64,000 nt of DNA, from NCBI GenBank assembly GCA_036259875.1, contig DATAAZ010000006.1, positions 38,058 through 102,057 on the forward strand. The letters run 5' to 3'. This DNA comes from DATAAZ01 sp036259875. Lineage in GTDB: Bacteria; Actinomycetota; Thermoleophilia; Gaiellales; Gaiellaceae. Within the stretch, counting starts at the first letter, position 1. The number at the start of each line of letters is the position of its first letter. Made by a program: the position numbers and the translations under genes. Shown one piece after another: positions 32,970 to 41,212 of the stretch. A model generated the notes under the pieces. The model searched no databases and was not told the origin of the DNA. It saw only the letters and a list, made by a program, of their open reading frames with translations.

Positions 32970-33541
32970 CGCGAGAAGCCGAGTGGGGTCAGCCGCTCCT
33001 TGATCGTCTCCGGCGGCGTGTAGATCGGCGTCTCGGGTCCCGACGACCACGCGACGACGACCGTTCCGCCGGGAGCGGTGATGCGCGCGAGCTCGTCGAA
33101 GAAGGGGATCATGTTCAGGAGGACGACCAGGTCGAACTCGGCGTCGGAGAACGGAAGCGCCGACGCGTCGCCGACCGCGAACCGAACGCGACCGCGGAGC
33201 TCCGGCGGAAGCAGGCGCTCCGCCTCCGCGACCATCGCCGGCGCGAGGTCGATCCCGACGATCTCCGCCGCCGGAAAGCGCCGAGCGAGTAGGCGCGCCG
33301 CGAGCCCCGTTCCCGTCCCGAGGTCGAGGACTCGCTCCGGCGCGCGGTCGAGCCGTTCGAGCGCCGCGGCGAGCGACGCGAGGTCTTCCGGGCCGCGTCG
33401 CCCTTCCCAGGCCGGCGCGAGCCAGTCGAACATCCTGCGAAGCGGGCCGCGAAACAGCCGCCAGGCAGCGGGCCGGGCCACGACGGCGCGCGTCGCGAGG
33501 CGGGCAAAGCGCTTTGTCAGCTCGACCAGTCGGCTGCTCAC
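32837..33541 (-). CDS. Class I SAM-dependent methyltransferase
   Basis: 234 aa. Motif I RVLDLGTGTGLAARLLARRF, IVGIDLAPAMV, VRFAVGDASALPFSDAEFDLV and GGTVVVAWS give a UbiE-like small-molecule methyltransferase. N-terminal basic helix (LTKRFARLATRAVVARP). It is the last gene of the 12-gene leftward run: its GTG overlaps the SAM hydrolase-like stop as GTGA. The C-terminal 40 residues (AGARRRGGG) overlap the signal peptidase gene antisense and are probably unstructured. Confidence 0.85.
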   Translation of the reverse strand: MSSRLVELTKRFARLATRAVVARPAAWRLFRGPLRRMFDWLAPAWEGRRGPEDLASLAAALERLDRAPERVLDLGTGTGLAARLLARRFPAAEIVGIDLAPAMVAEAERLLPPELRGRVRFAVGDASALPFSDAEFDLVVLLNMIPFFDELARITAPGGTVVVAWSSGPETPIYTPPETIKERLTPLGFSRYEGLAVGEATGLVARKPGAEPVSPGENRAGARRRGGGESVGRG

Positions 33542-34323
33542 GAGACGAGCCGGATCCGCAGGTCCTCGCCGGGCCGCACGGAAAGCATCTCCGCCGCGTT
33601 GCCGCCGTTGATCGCGAGCGCGATGTTCCGGTAGGAGTCCTCGTAAACCAGGATGTCACCGCGCCGCACGTCGGCGAACGTCGCGGCGACTGTCGCGAAG
33701 TACGACTCGAAGCCGACGTCGATCTCGACGCGGCTTCCGGCATCCATGCCGGCACGGTCGAGGTCGTCCGCCGTCGCGTTCACCTGCACGTTCCCGTAGC
33801 GGTCGACGTAGAGCACGGTTACACGGATACGTGACGATCCGACGTCCGGCGCCGGGACGTGCAGGCGGACGAGCTCGCCGGCGTCGAGTCCGGGCCCGAC
33901 CTCCGCGGGCGCGAGGCCCCGCGCAAGGTGCGCGGCGACCGGCGCGAAGACGTCGCGGCCGTGGAACGTCCGCGAGACGGGCTGGAGGAGCAGCGCGTCG
34001 TTCGCGATCTCCCACGCCTGCTCGACGCCGCCGAGCTTCTCGGCCGCGATCAGGAGGAGGCCGTTGTCGGGACCCACGTAGAGCCGCCCGGGCCCGCGAA
34101 CGACGAGGGCCTTCCGTTCGCGCCCCACCTCCGGGTCGACGACGGCCATGTGCACCCCGGCCGGCATGTACGGAAGCGTGTTCGCGAGGACGAGCGCTCC
34201 CTGGAGAACCTGCTGCGGCGCGATGCCGTGCGTGACGTCGATCACCTCGACGTCAGGCGCGATCCGCTTGATCACCCCCCGACACGTCCCGACGAAGTCG
34301 TCCTCGAGCCCGAAGTCCGTCAG
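33538..34323 (-). CDS. S-adenosyl-L-methionine hydrolase/hydroxide adenosyltransferase (DUF62)
   Basis: 261 aa from CTG 34323. Members convert SAM to adenosine and methionine. The active-site N-terminus TDFGLEDDFVG precedes GVIKRIAPDVEVIDVTHGI, VVDPEVGRERKALVV, YVGPDNGLLL, SRTFHGRDVFAPVAAHLA and VDRYGNVQVN. The first ordinary start codon is GTG 34275, which would delete the conserved TDFG. In frame back to the TAA at 34359-34357 there is no ATG, GTG or TTG. CTG 34323 overlaps the hemD TGA as CTGA and yields M-TDFG directly, so I chose it. Coupled at its other end to the methyltransferase (GTGA). Confidence 0.85.
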   Translation of the reverse strand: MTDFGLEDDFVGTCRGVIKRIAPDVEVIDVTHGIAPQQVLQGALVLANTLPYMPAGVHMAVVDPEVGRERKALVVRGPGRLYVGPDNGLLLIAAEKLGGVEQAWEIANDALLLQPVSRTFHGRDVFAPVAAHLARGLAPAEVGPGLDAGELVRLHVPAPDVGSSRIRVTVLYVDRYGNVQVNATADDLDRAGMDAGSRVEIDVGFESYFATVAATFADVRRGDILVYEDSYRNIALAINGGNAAEMLSVRPGEDLRIRLVS

Positions 34324-34979
34324 GAGCGTGATGAAGCGATGCTCGATGCGGCGAGCTTAACGGCTTCCACGAGCCCGTCCAGGTCATGTGTCGCCGCCTC
34401 CGCGGCGACCGTCACGCCATGCCGACGCGCCTCCTCGGAGGTCGACGGCCCGATCGTGATGCACGGCTCGGCGCGGCCGAGCGCCGCGAAGCTCCGCGCG
34501 GCGGATGGGGAGGCGAGGACGGCGAGGTCGGCGGCGGGGAAGCACTCGGGACGGCGTTCGACGGTGCGGTAGAGCGGGACGAAATCGGCGTCGAGCTCAC
34601 GCACGATCGCATCCCGGGCGCCTTCGGCTCCGGCGAAGAGAACGCGGCCGGCCGGCCGCGGCAGCGCTTCCACGAGCCCCTCCTGCGTCGAGCGCCGCGC
34701 GACGAGCGCCGGCTCGATGCCGTGCGCGCGGAGCGCCGCCGCGGTCCCGGGCCCGATCACGGCCACGGACGGCAGCGGCCCGTCGAGCCGCCGGAGAAGC
34801 TCGTCGACGGCAGGCCGGCTCGTCAGCACGAGCCAGTCGTAGCCGCCCGCGCGAATGGGCGGGCCGGGAATGGGCTCGATGCGAACGAGCGGTGCCTCGA
34901 CCACCTGAAACCCCGCGTCGCGCAGGCGCCGCGCTAGCACGTCGTTGTGCCCGGGTGCGCGGGTGAGGGCGATCCTCAC
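34320..34979 (-). CDS. hemD: Uroporphyrinogen-III synthase
   Basis: 219 aa enzyme closing hydroxymethylbilane to uroporphyrinogen III. The family is weakly conserved, but RIALTRAPGHNDVLARRLRD, WLVLTSRPAVDELL, VAVIGPGTAAALRAHGI, VLFAGAEGARD, LAVLASPSAARSFA and ITIGPSTSEEARRHG are all typical. The position directly after hemC (GTGA overlap) confirms it. The stop overlaps the CTG start of the next gene. Confidence 0.92.
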   Translation of the reverse strand: MRIALTRAPGHNDVLARRLRDAGFQVVEAPLVRIEPIPGPPIRAGGYDWLVLTSRPAVDELLRRLDGPLPSVAVIGPGTAAALRAHGIEPALVARRSTQEGLVEALPRPAGRVLFAGAEGARDAIVRELDADFVPLYRTVERRPECFPAADLAVLASPSAARSFAALGRAEPCITIGPSTSEEARRHGVTVAAEAATHDLDGLVEAVKLAASSIASSRS

Positions 34980-35818
34980 GTCGAGGCGGCGCGGGTCGCC
35001 GCGATCAGCTCCTCCGCGACGGCGTCCGGGTCCGTACCCCGCCGCCGCTCGACCCAGGTACCGTCCTCGGCCGCGACGAGGGCGAGGAGCTCGACGCCGT
35101 CATGGTACGCCGCGACGGGCGCGAGGCAGCCCGCTCCGATCCGCGCGACGCAGGTCCGTTCCGCTTCGACGCGCCGACGCGTCTCGGAGTCGTCGAGCGG
35201 AGCAACCAGGTGCTCGTCCCCGGCTCGGACCTGGAGCGCGACGGCGCCCTGGCCGGCCTCGGGGACGAGCTCGTCGGGGGCGAATCGGTGGCCGATCTCC
35301 GCCTGGCGGCCGAGTCGGTCGAGCCCCGCGGCGGCGAGGACGATCGCGTCCAGGCCACGCTCGTCGCGCTTGCGAAGCCGCGTGTCGACGTTGCCGCGCA
35401 AGGGCTCGACCGAGACGTCCGGCTCGAGCGCGAGGAGCTGTGCCTTTCGCCGGGCGGACGCGGTGCCGATCCGCATGCCCGGACGGACGCTTCGGGCACC
35501 GCAGAGGGCATCGCGAGCGTCCTCGCGAGACAGGAACGCGCCCACCGCGAGACCCTCGGTATCCGTCGACGTCATGTCCTTTGCCGAGTGCACCGCGACG
35601 TCGATGCGGCCCGCAAGAAGGGCCTCCTCGATCTCCTTGACGAAGACGCCCCGCGCCCCGATCTCCCCGAACGGTCGTGAGCGGTCGCGGTCGCCGGCCG
35701 TCGTGATCGGGACGAGCGCCACGTCCGCGTCCGGGCTCGCGGCGCGAAGCCGATCGGCCGCGAGCTCAGCCTGGACGAGCGCGAGCCTACTGCCGCGAGA
35801 GCCGAGCCGGAGGATCAC
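34976..35818 (-). CDS. hemC: Porphobilinogen deaminase (hydroxymethylbilane synthase)
   Basis: 280 aa. Polymerises four porphobilinogens. LRLGSRGSRLALVQAE, VHSAKDMTS with the catalytic Asp81, GTASARRKAQLL, LRGNVDTRLRK, and the dipyrromethane cofactor Cys231 in IGAGCLAPVAAY. Start GTG 35818 lies 32 bp inside the ccmD gene. Its product feeds HemD next door. Haem made here could serve the oxidase and, through CcmABC, cytochrome c maturation. Confidence 0.96.
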   Translation of the reverse strand: MILRLGSRGSRLALVQAELAADRLRAASPDADVALVPITTAGDRDRSRPFGEIGARGVFVKEIEEALLAGRIDVAVHSAKDMTSTDTEGLAVGAFLSREDARDALCGARSVRPGMRIGTASARRKAQLLALEPDVSVEPLRGNVDTRLRKRDERGLDAIVLAAAGLDRLGRQAEIGHRFAPDELVPEAGQGAVALQVRAGDEHLVAPLDDSETRRRVEAERTCVARIGAGCLAPVAAYHDGVELLALVAAEDGTWVERRRGTDPDAVAEELIAATRAAST

Positions 35819-35987
35819 GCTGGGGTGGGCTGCCGGCCTTGCCGTCCTGCGAGCGGAGGCGTTGGACGATCTCCTCGACCTCGCGACCCAGGCGCGCCAG
35901 CTTGAACGCGTAGATGACCACGTAGAGGAGGATCATCGCGAGGACGACGAGGTACGCCGCCGTCACGTACTTCTCGGCGCTCGTCAC
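35787..35987 (-). CDS. ccmD: CcmD-like small membrane protein
   Basis: 66 aa. SAEKYVTAAYLVVLAMILLY forms the start and single membrane helix (about 8-30), followed by a charged helix (LARLGREVEEIVQRLRSQ). CcmD assists release of holo-CcmE from CcmABC. Sequence identity in this family is low, so the call rests on size, topology and position behind ccmC. GTG 35987 overlaps the ccmC TGA as GTGA. Confidence 0.75.
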   Translation of the reverse strand: MTSAEKYVTAAYLVVLAMILLYVVIYAFKLARLGREVEEIVQRLRSQDGKAGSPPQRDPPARLSRQ

Positions 35988-36697
35988 GCCGCGATCGCCT
36001 CCCGGAGCTCCCGGAGCCGCCGGTCGAGGCGCTTTCCGGTCAACTCGTTCAGGTAGAGGGCGACCGCGAGCGCGAGCGTCCCGAGAAGGCAGACGACGAA
36101 CGTCGCGAGCTGGCTCGCCGTCAGGTTCTCGTCGACGTCCCGCGTGAACACGACCGGATGGATGAGGTTCTCGGCGAGGCGGATCGCGAGCACGCTGACT
36201 GGGATGAGGACGACCCCGAAGAGCGCATACACGGCCGACATGTTGGCGCGCCGCGGCCCCGGGTCGACGGAGTAGCGGACCATGAAGTAGGCCGAATAGA
36301 AGAGGAAGAGGATCAGGAAGAGGACGAGCTGGCGCTCGCTCCAGGTCCACCAGACGCCCCACGAGGTGCGCGCCCAGATCGAGCCCGTAACCAGCGTCAG
36401 GACGCCGAAGATCACCCCGATGTGGACGGCCGTGTAGCTCTCGAGGTCGTAACGCTCTCCGCGCGTCCAGAGGAGACGGAGCGCCTTCCACGCCGCCCAG
36501 CCGAAGCACGCGTACGCCGTCAGCGCGACCGGCACGTGGATGTAGAAGATCCGCTGCCGAAAGCCCTCGGGCGGAGGGGTGGTCGGCACCCAGAAGAAGG
36601 CGAGCGCGACGCCCGCGACGACGAGCACGAGCGCAGCGAGCGCAGCCGCCGGCCCGGCGTTATTCCGTAACGACGTACTCAAAGGTGGCCCAGGCAA
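35984..36697 (-). CDS. ccmC: Haem transporter/handling protein CcmC (CcsA family)
   Basis: 237 aa, six predicted helices. The tryptophan-rich haem-binding signature reads GVWWTWSERQLVLF, with flanking His in FYIHVPVAL and LIHPVVF. It presents haem to CcmE during cytochrome c maturation (System I). Starts are TTG 36697 or TTG 36682, both inside the 3' end of ccmB. CcmE, CcmF and CcmH are not in the window. Confidence 0.93.
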   Translation of the reverse strand: MPGPPLSTSLRNNAGPAAALAALVLVVAGVALAFFWVPTTPPPEGFRQRIFYIHVPVALTAYACFGWAAWKALRLLWTRGERYDLESYTAVHIGVIFGVLTLVTGSIWARTSWGVWWTWSERQLVLFLILFLFYSAYFMVRYSVDPGPRRANMSAVYALFGVVLIPVSVLAIRLAENLIHPVVFTRDVDENLTASQLATFVVCLLGTLALAVALYLNELTGKRLDRRLRELREAIAA

Positions 36698-37301
36698 GTA
36701 TCGCGAAGAGCAAGTCGTAGAGGCCGAGGAACGCGAGGTAGCGTCCGGGATCGTCCGCGACGCTCGCGCCGACGCCGCCGACGACGATCGGAATGGCGAG
36801 CGGCAGGAACAGGAGCGGCAGGAGCAGCTCGCGGGCGCGGCTCGCGGCCGCCATCGCCGCGAGCAGCGTCCCCACCGTCGCGATCCCGACGTCCGCGAGC
36901 GCGAACGCCGCGACCGTCGGTCCGTCGACGGGAGCGAAGAAGAGGGCGAAGGCGGGCAGCGCGATTGCCTCGACGAGGACGAGGAACACGAGAACGCTCA
37001 CCCCTTTCCCGAGCCAGATCGCGCTGCGGTCGCACGGCGCGAGGACGAGCCCGTCGAGCGTCCGCTGCTCCCGCTCGGGCACGAACGCGCGCGTGAGCGC
37101 CAGGAGCCCCGTGAAGAGAACGGCGATCCAGAGCAGCCCCGTCGCGGCGAGATCCGAGGCGTCCGCGGGCAGCGCGAAGCGAAAGACGACGAGCGCCGAG
37201 ACGACGAAGAGGAGAAGCGCGGGGACGGTGTCGCGCGAGCGCAGCTCGAGCAGCAGGTCCTTGCGCGCGAGGACCGCGACGTCTCCGAGATACGTCGTCA
37301 T
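36660..37301 (-). CDS. ccmB: CcmB, membrane subunit of the haem ABC transporter
   Basis: 213 aa, six predicted helices. LARKDLLLELRSRDTVPALLLF and FVPEREQRTLDGLVLAPCDRSAIWLGK are the family hallmarks. It partners CcmA in the CcmABCD complex that drives release of haem-loaded CcmE. ATG 37301 overlaps the ccmA TGA as ATGA. Confidence 0.94.
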   Translation of the reverse strand: MTTYLGDVAVLARKDLLLELRSRDTVPALLLFVVSALVVFRFALPADASDLAATGLLWIAVLFTGLLALTRAFVPEREQRTLDGLVLAPCDRSAIWLGKGVSVLVFLVLVEAIALPAFALFFAPVDGPTVAAFALADVGIATVGTLLAAMAAASRARELLLPLLFLPLAIPIVVGGVGASVADDPGRYLAFLGLYDLLFAILAWATFEYVVTE

Positions 37302-37882
37302 GCGAGCGCGATGTCTCCGGTCGCGAGCGCGCGGACGCGCTCGGGCGCGTGCGTCGCGAGGACGTGCGTGCGCTCACCCGCCGCGGAGCGAAGCTCGCCG
37401 TCGAGCAGCGCGGCACCCGCCGCGTCGAGCGCCGAGAACGGCTCGTCGAGAAGGAGGAGGCGCGGCTCGTGCAGCAACGCCCGGCAGAGTGCGAGCCGCT
37501 GCGCCATCCCGCGCGAAAACGCCTCCACCCGCTCGTGGCGCGCGTCCCAGAGGCCGTAGCGCTCGAGCAGCATCCCGATCCGCTCGCGGCGCTCCGGCAC
37601 ACGGTAGAGCCGTCCGTAGAGCTCGAGGTTCTCGAGCGCGGTCAACTCACGGTAGACGAGCGGCTCGTGGGCGATGTAGCCGACCTCGCCTCGACCGGCC
37701 TCGACCTCGAGCTCGCCGCCCGTCGGCGCGAGCAGGCGGGCGACGAGGGCGAGGAGCGTCGACTTCCCCGACCCGTTCGGGCCCGTCACGACCAGGAAGC
37801 CGCCGCGCTCGACGTCGACGTCGAGGCCGCGGATGACGCGCTTGTCGCCGAAGCGCCGCTCGAGCCGCCGCGCCCGGATCAC
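37298..37882 (-). CDS. ccmA: CcmA, ATPase of the haem ABC transporter
   Basis: 194 aa. Walker A VTGPNGSGKSTLL, Q-loop region GYIAHEPLVYREL, signature FSRGMAQRLALCRALLHEP, Walker B LLLLDEPFSALD, switch His in LATHAPERV. Start GTG 37882 overlaps the prenyltransferase TGA (GTGA). CcmA hydrolyses ATP to free holo-CcmE from CcmC/D. System I is known mainly from Gram-negative groups, so its presence here is notable if the actinobacterial assignment holds. Confidence 0.93.
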   Translation of the reverse strand: MIRARRLERRFGDKRVIRGLDVDVERGGFLVVTGPNGSGKSTLLALVARLLAPTGGELEVEAGRGEVGYIAHEPLVYRELTALENLELYGRLYRVPERRERIGMLLERYGLWDARHERVEAFSRGMAQRLALCRALLHEPRLLLLDEPFSALDAAGAALLDGELRSAAGERTHVLATHAPERVRALATGDIALA

Positions 37883-38742
37883 GAAGCGAGGACGTCCACG
37901 AGAACGAACGCGAAGAAGACGACGGAGATGACGCCGTTCATGGTGAAGAAGGCGGTGTCGAGACGTCGCAGATCGTTCGGCGAGACGAGCGCGTGCTCGT
38001 AGGCGAGAACCGCTGCGACGGCCCCAACACCGAGCCAGTAGAGGCCGCCGACGGAGAGGCCGAGACCCGCCAGCACGAGAAAGCCCACCGTGGCGGCATG
38101 GCACGCGCGGGCAGCCGCGAACGCGGCGCGGACGCCGAACCGTGCCGGGAGCGACTGGAGCCCCTGGGCGCGGTCGATGTCGAGGTCGAAGAGGGCGTAG
38201 AGGACGTCGAACCCGGCGACCCAGACGGCGACCGCGCCGCCGAGCGCCCACGCCTCCCATGGAAGCTCATTCGTGATCGCAGCCCACGCGCCGACCGGGG
38301 CCAGCCCGTCCACGATGCCGAGCCACGCGTGCGCGAGCCAGGTCCAGCGCTTGAGGTACGGGTAGACGACAAACGCGACGACCGGGATAGGCCATAGCCA
38401 GCCGACGATCGGCTCCAGCTGGTAGACCGCGACGAGGAAGACCGCGAGCGCGAGCCCGCAGAACGCGATGACGTCGAGGCGCGAGAGCGCGCCGCGGGGG
38501 AGCTCCCGCCCGGCCGTTCGCGGGTTGCGCGTATCGATTTCCGCGTCGATCAGGCGGTTCAACGCCATCGCGAGCGAGCGAGCTCCGACCATCGCGACGG
38601 TGATCCAGACGACGTCCCGCCCGCTCGGCACGGCGTCCACGGCGAGGAACGCGCCGACGTAGGCGAACGGCAGCGCGAAGATCGTGTGCTCGACCTTGAC
38701 GAGCGACGCGAAGAGCCGAGGGTAGCGGAGGACGCCGTTCAC
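37879..38742 (-). CDS. UbiA-family prenyltransferase (MqnP-like)
   Basis: 287 aa, eight to nine helices. First Asp-rich motif NRLIDAEIDTRNPRTAGREL; second DVLYALFDLDIDRAQGLQS. It opens LVKVEHTIFALPFAYVGAFL. The NRxIDxxIDxxNPRTAxR form is that of the 4-hydroxybenzoate/MqnP group of the futalosine menaquinone pathway, not of haem O synthase. It probably prenylates a quinone precursor in the membrane. GTG 38742 overlaps the mogA TGA. Confidence 0.88.
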   Translation of the reverse strand: MNGVLRYPRLFASLVKVEHTIFALPFAYVGAFLAVDAVPSGRDVVWITVAMVGARSLAMALNRLIDAEIDTRNPRTAGRELPRGALSRLDVIAFCGLALAVFLVAVYQLEPIVGWLWPIPVVAFVVYPYLKRWTWLAHAWLGIVDGLAPVGAWAAITNELPWEAWALGGAVAVWVAGFDVLYALFDLDIDRAQGLQSLPARFGVRAAFAAARACHAATVGFLVLAGLGLSVGGLYWLGVGAVAAVLAYEHALVSPNDLRRLDTAFFTMNGVISVVFFAFVLVDVLAS

Positions 38743-39221
38743 GTCTGCTTGTGAGTCGTTGCTCTCCCTGACAACAAAGCGAGCGCGTGACCGAGGGCCG
38801 GACGGATCACCTCGAACCCGTCGCGGCAGGCACCCGGCGAGCCGGCCAGGTTGACGACGAGCGTCGAGCCGACGACTCCGGCCACGCCCCGAGAAAGGAC
38901 CCCGTGCGGCGTCCGCGCGACCGCGTCGGCGCGGATCGCCTCTGCGATCCCCGGTGCCGCCCGGTCGACGACGTCGCGGGTCGCCTCCGGCGTCACGTCG
39001 CGCGGCGCGAGGCCGGTTCCCCCCGTCGTGACGACGAGCGCCGCGTCCCGTGCGAGCTCGCGGAGCGCCGTTGAAATCTCGGCGCGGCTGTCGGGAACCA
39101 CGCGGCGAACCACCTCGTAGCCCTCGCCGCTCAGCAGCTCCTCGAGGACGTCGCCGCTCGTGTCCTCCCGCTCGCCCCGTGCGACGCCGTCCGAGACGGT
39201 GAGGACGGCGGTCCGCGTCAG
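38739..39221 (-). CDS. mogA: Molybdopterin adenylyltransferase (MogA/MoaB)
   Basis: 160 aa from CTG 39221. Adenylylates molybdopterin before metal insertion. TRTAVLTVSDGVARGEREDT, VVTTGGTGLAPRDVTPEATR and LVVNLAGSPGACRDGFEVI cover the MPT-binding fold. The first ATG, GTG or TTG in frame is GTG 39113, which would remove the conserved VSDG strand. CTG 39221 overlaps the moaC TGA as CTGA and restores a full-length protein, so I chose it. Confidence 0.88.
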   Translation of the reverse strand: MTRTAVLTVSDGVARGEREDTSGDVLEELLSGEGYEVVRRVVPDSRAEISTALRELARDAALVVTTGGTGLAPRDVTPEATRDVVDRAAPGIAEAIRADAVARTPHGVLSRGVAGVVGSTLVVNLAGSPGACRDGFEVIRPALGHALALLSGRATTHKQT

Positions 39222-39679
39222 ACGGGCTCCTTCGTCTTCTCGAGCAGGCGAAGGTCGGTCACGGCCATGTCCGGATCGATCGCCTTCGCCATGTCGTAGA
39301 CGGTCAGCGCCGCGACGGCGGCCGCGGTGAGCGCCTCCATCTCGACGCCCGTCTGCGCGGTCGTCTCGGCGACGGCGACGACCTCGACGCCGTCTCCCCC
39401 CAGCTCGAGCGAGACGTCGACGTGCGTGAGGGGAAGCGGATGGCAGAGCGGGATCAGGCCTGCGGTCCGCTTGGCAGCCATGATCCCCCCGACCCGGGCG
39501 GTCGTGAGCGCGTCGCCCTTGGGAAGCCGGCGGAGCTGGCGCGCGGTCTCGGGACGCATGACGACGAGCGCCGCGGCGCGCGCACGCCGTCGGGAGAACG
39601 GCTTCCCGCCGACGTCGACCATGCGAACCTCTCCCCCCTCGTCGACGTGCGAAAGTCGGGAGCGCTCAGGCTCGGCCAC
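39218..39679 (-). CDS. moaC: Cyclic pyranopterin monophosphate synthase MoaC
   Basis: 153 aa from GTG 39679 (TTG 39688 possible). Second step of molybdenum cofactor synthesis. RLSHVDEGGEVRMVDVGGK, GIMAAKRTAGLIPLCHPLPL, GVEMEALTAAAVAALTVYDM and KAIDPDMAVTDLRLLEKT match the family closely. MoaA is not in the window; mogA follows directly and moeA lies at 49.7 kb. The start overlaps the end of otsA by 14 bp. Confidence 0.95.
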   Translation of the reverse strand: MAEPERSRLSHVDEGGEVRMVDVGGKPFSRRRARAAALVVMRPETARQLRRLPKGDALTTARVGGIMAAKRTAGLIPLCHPLPLTHVDVSLELGGDGVEVVAVAETTAQTGVEMEALTAAAVAALTVYDMAKAIDPDMAVTDLRLLEKTKEPV

Positions 39680-41162
39680 TACGGGCAAGTCTACGCTCGG
39701 CCCGGTCGCGCGCCTCGTCGAGGTCGGCGAGCTGCGACTCGATCCAGACGGCGATGTCGTTCTCGTACACGTGCGCCCGGATTGCTTCGATACGCGCGCG
39801 CCGCTCGTCCGCCGCCATCGAGACCGCGCGGTCGATCGCCTCCGCCTGCCCGGCGACGTCGAACGGGTTCACGGTGAGCGCCCAGCAGCCGAGCTCCTCG
39901 TGTGCGCCTGCGTTCTCCGAGAGGACGAGAACGCCGTCCCGAGTGTTGACGAGCGGCGCCTCCTTCGCAACGAGGTTCATCCCGTCGAAGATCGCGTTCA
40001 CGAGCAGGACGTCGTACTGCTTGTACGCGGCGATCGCTTCGGCGAAATTGTCCTCGATCCGCAGGTCGAGCGGCCGCCAGCCCTCCCTCTGGAACCGATC
40101 GTTCACTGCCCGCGCGGCGCGCTGGATCGCCCCGAGGTACTCGGCGTACTCAGGGATGTCCTGTCGGGACGGGTCGAGGAGTGCGAGCATCCCGACACGC
40201 CCGTGCATCTCGGGGTGCGCGTCGAGGTAGAGCTCGAAGGCTCGAAAGCCGCGCACGACGTTCTTCGATGGGTCGGTGCGGTCGACGCGGAGGACGAGGA
40301 CCTCGGGCCGTTCCGCGACGAGCGCCTGCTCGGCGGTGCGGACCGCCTCGCTCTGCGCAGCCTCGGTGAACTCACCGGGGTCGACGGAGATCGGGGAGGC
40401 GCGCACGAACGTGCGGCGGCCGTCGAGCCGCGCCTCGTCCGCGGCGAAGTCGACCTCCGCGGCGGTCAGGTCGGCGCAGCTGCGCAGGAAGTTGGTCCGC
40501 CAGCGATTCGTGTGGAAGGTGACGACGTCGTTCGCAAGGAGCCCCTCATGGACCGCGCAGCGCATCGGGTCGGGGACGACCCGCCAGTAGTCCGGCTGCG
40601 GCCACGGGATGTGGACGAAGTGCGTGAGCGTCGCGTCGGGGAGGCGCTCGCGGACGAGCCGCGGCGCCACGTAGAGGTGGTAGTCGTGGAAGCAGATGGC
40701 ACTCACGGGCTCCCGATCGAACTCCGCGACGACAGCGTCCGCGAACGTCGCGTTGACCGGGACGTAGCCCTCGCTCCACGCGTGCCGGACGCCGTGATCC
40801 CAGTCGGGCGCGTTCGCGAGCCCCCAGAGGTAGTGCTGCGCGAACCAGAGGATCGGGTTCGAGACGACGTTGTAGTACCAGTCGTAGGCGGTGGGGTCGT
40901 GAGCAACGAGGCGAAGCCGGTACGGCGACCCGTCCGCAGCCGTTTCCTCGATCGCGTCTCCGCCCGCTTCGGCCGCGACGGCACGGTCTTGCTCGCTGAT
41001 CGCGCTCGCGATCCAGGTGACGTCGTGATGGCGAACGAGGCTCGCGAGGGCGGTGACGAGTCCGCCCCCGCCCCGTCGCGCCACACGCTCCCCGGCGGCG
41101 TCGCGCGAGAAGACGACGGGCCCACGGTTCGAGACGACGATCAGCCTTCGCCGGGGCCGCAT
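39666..41162 (-). CDS. otsA: Trehalose-6-phosphate synthase (GT20)
   Basis: 498 aa. LIVVSNRGPVVFSRD, GGLVTALASLV, FHDYHLYVAPRLVRERLP, HFVHIPWPQPDYWRVVP, RVDRTDPSKNVVRGFRAFE and the nucleotide site SENAGAHEELG are family motifs. It makes trehalose-6-phosphate from UDP- or ADP-glucose. No OtsB phosphatase adjoins, and the domain is not fused here. The ATG at 41162 lies 51 nt after the TreT stop, so the two may be co-transcribed. Confidence 0.93.
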   Translation of the reverse strand: MRPRRRLIVVSNRGPVVFSRDAAGERVARRGGGGLVTALASLVRHHDVTWIASAISEQDRAVAAEAGGDAIEETAADGSPYRLRLVAHDPTAYDWYYNVVSNPILWFAQHYLWGLANAPDWDHGVRHAWSEGYVPVNATFADAVVAEFDREPVSAICFHDYHLYVAPRLVRERLPDATLTHFVHIPWPQPDYWRVVPDPMRCAVHEGLLANDVVTFHTNRWRTNFLRSCADLTAAEVDFAADEARLDGRRTFVRASPISVDPGEFTEAAQSEAVRTAEQALVAERPEVLVLRVDRTDPSKNVVRGFRAFELYLDAHPEMHGRVGMLALLDPSRQDIPEYAEYLGAIQRAARAVNDRFQREGWRPLDLRIEDNFAEAIAAYKQYDVLLVNAIFDGMNLVAKEAPLVNTRDGVLVLSENAGAHEELGCWALTVNPFDVAGQAEAIDRAVSMAADERRARIEAIRAHVYENDIAVWIESQLADLDEARDRAERRLARSGRA

Positions 41163-41212
41163 TGCGCCACCGTACCCGCTGCCGCGCGCGGGCCGTCGCC
41201 GCAGGGCGGGCG

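Noticed and set aside
37879..38742. Haem O synthase (CtaB) as identity of the UbiA-family gene
   Set aside because: The position near ccm and hem genes suggested it, but the motif NRLIDAEIDTRNPRTAGREL is that of the 4-hydroxybenzoate/MqnP group, not CtaB.
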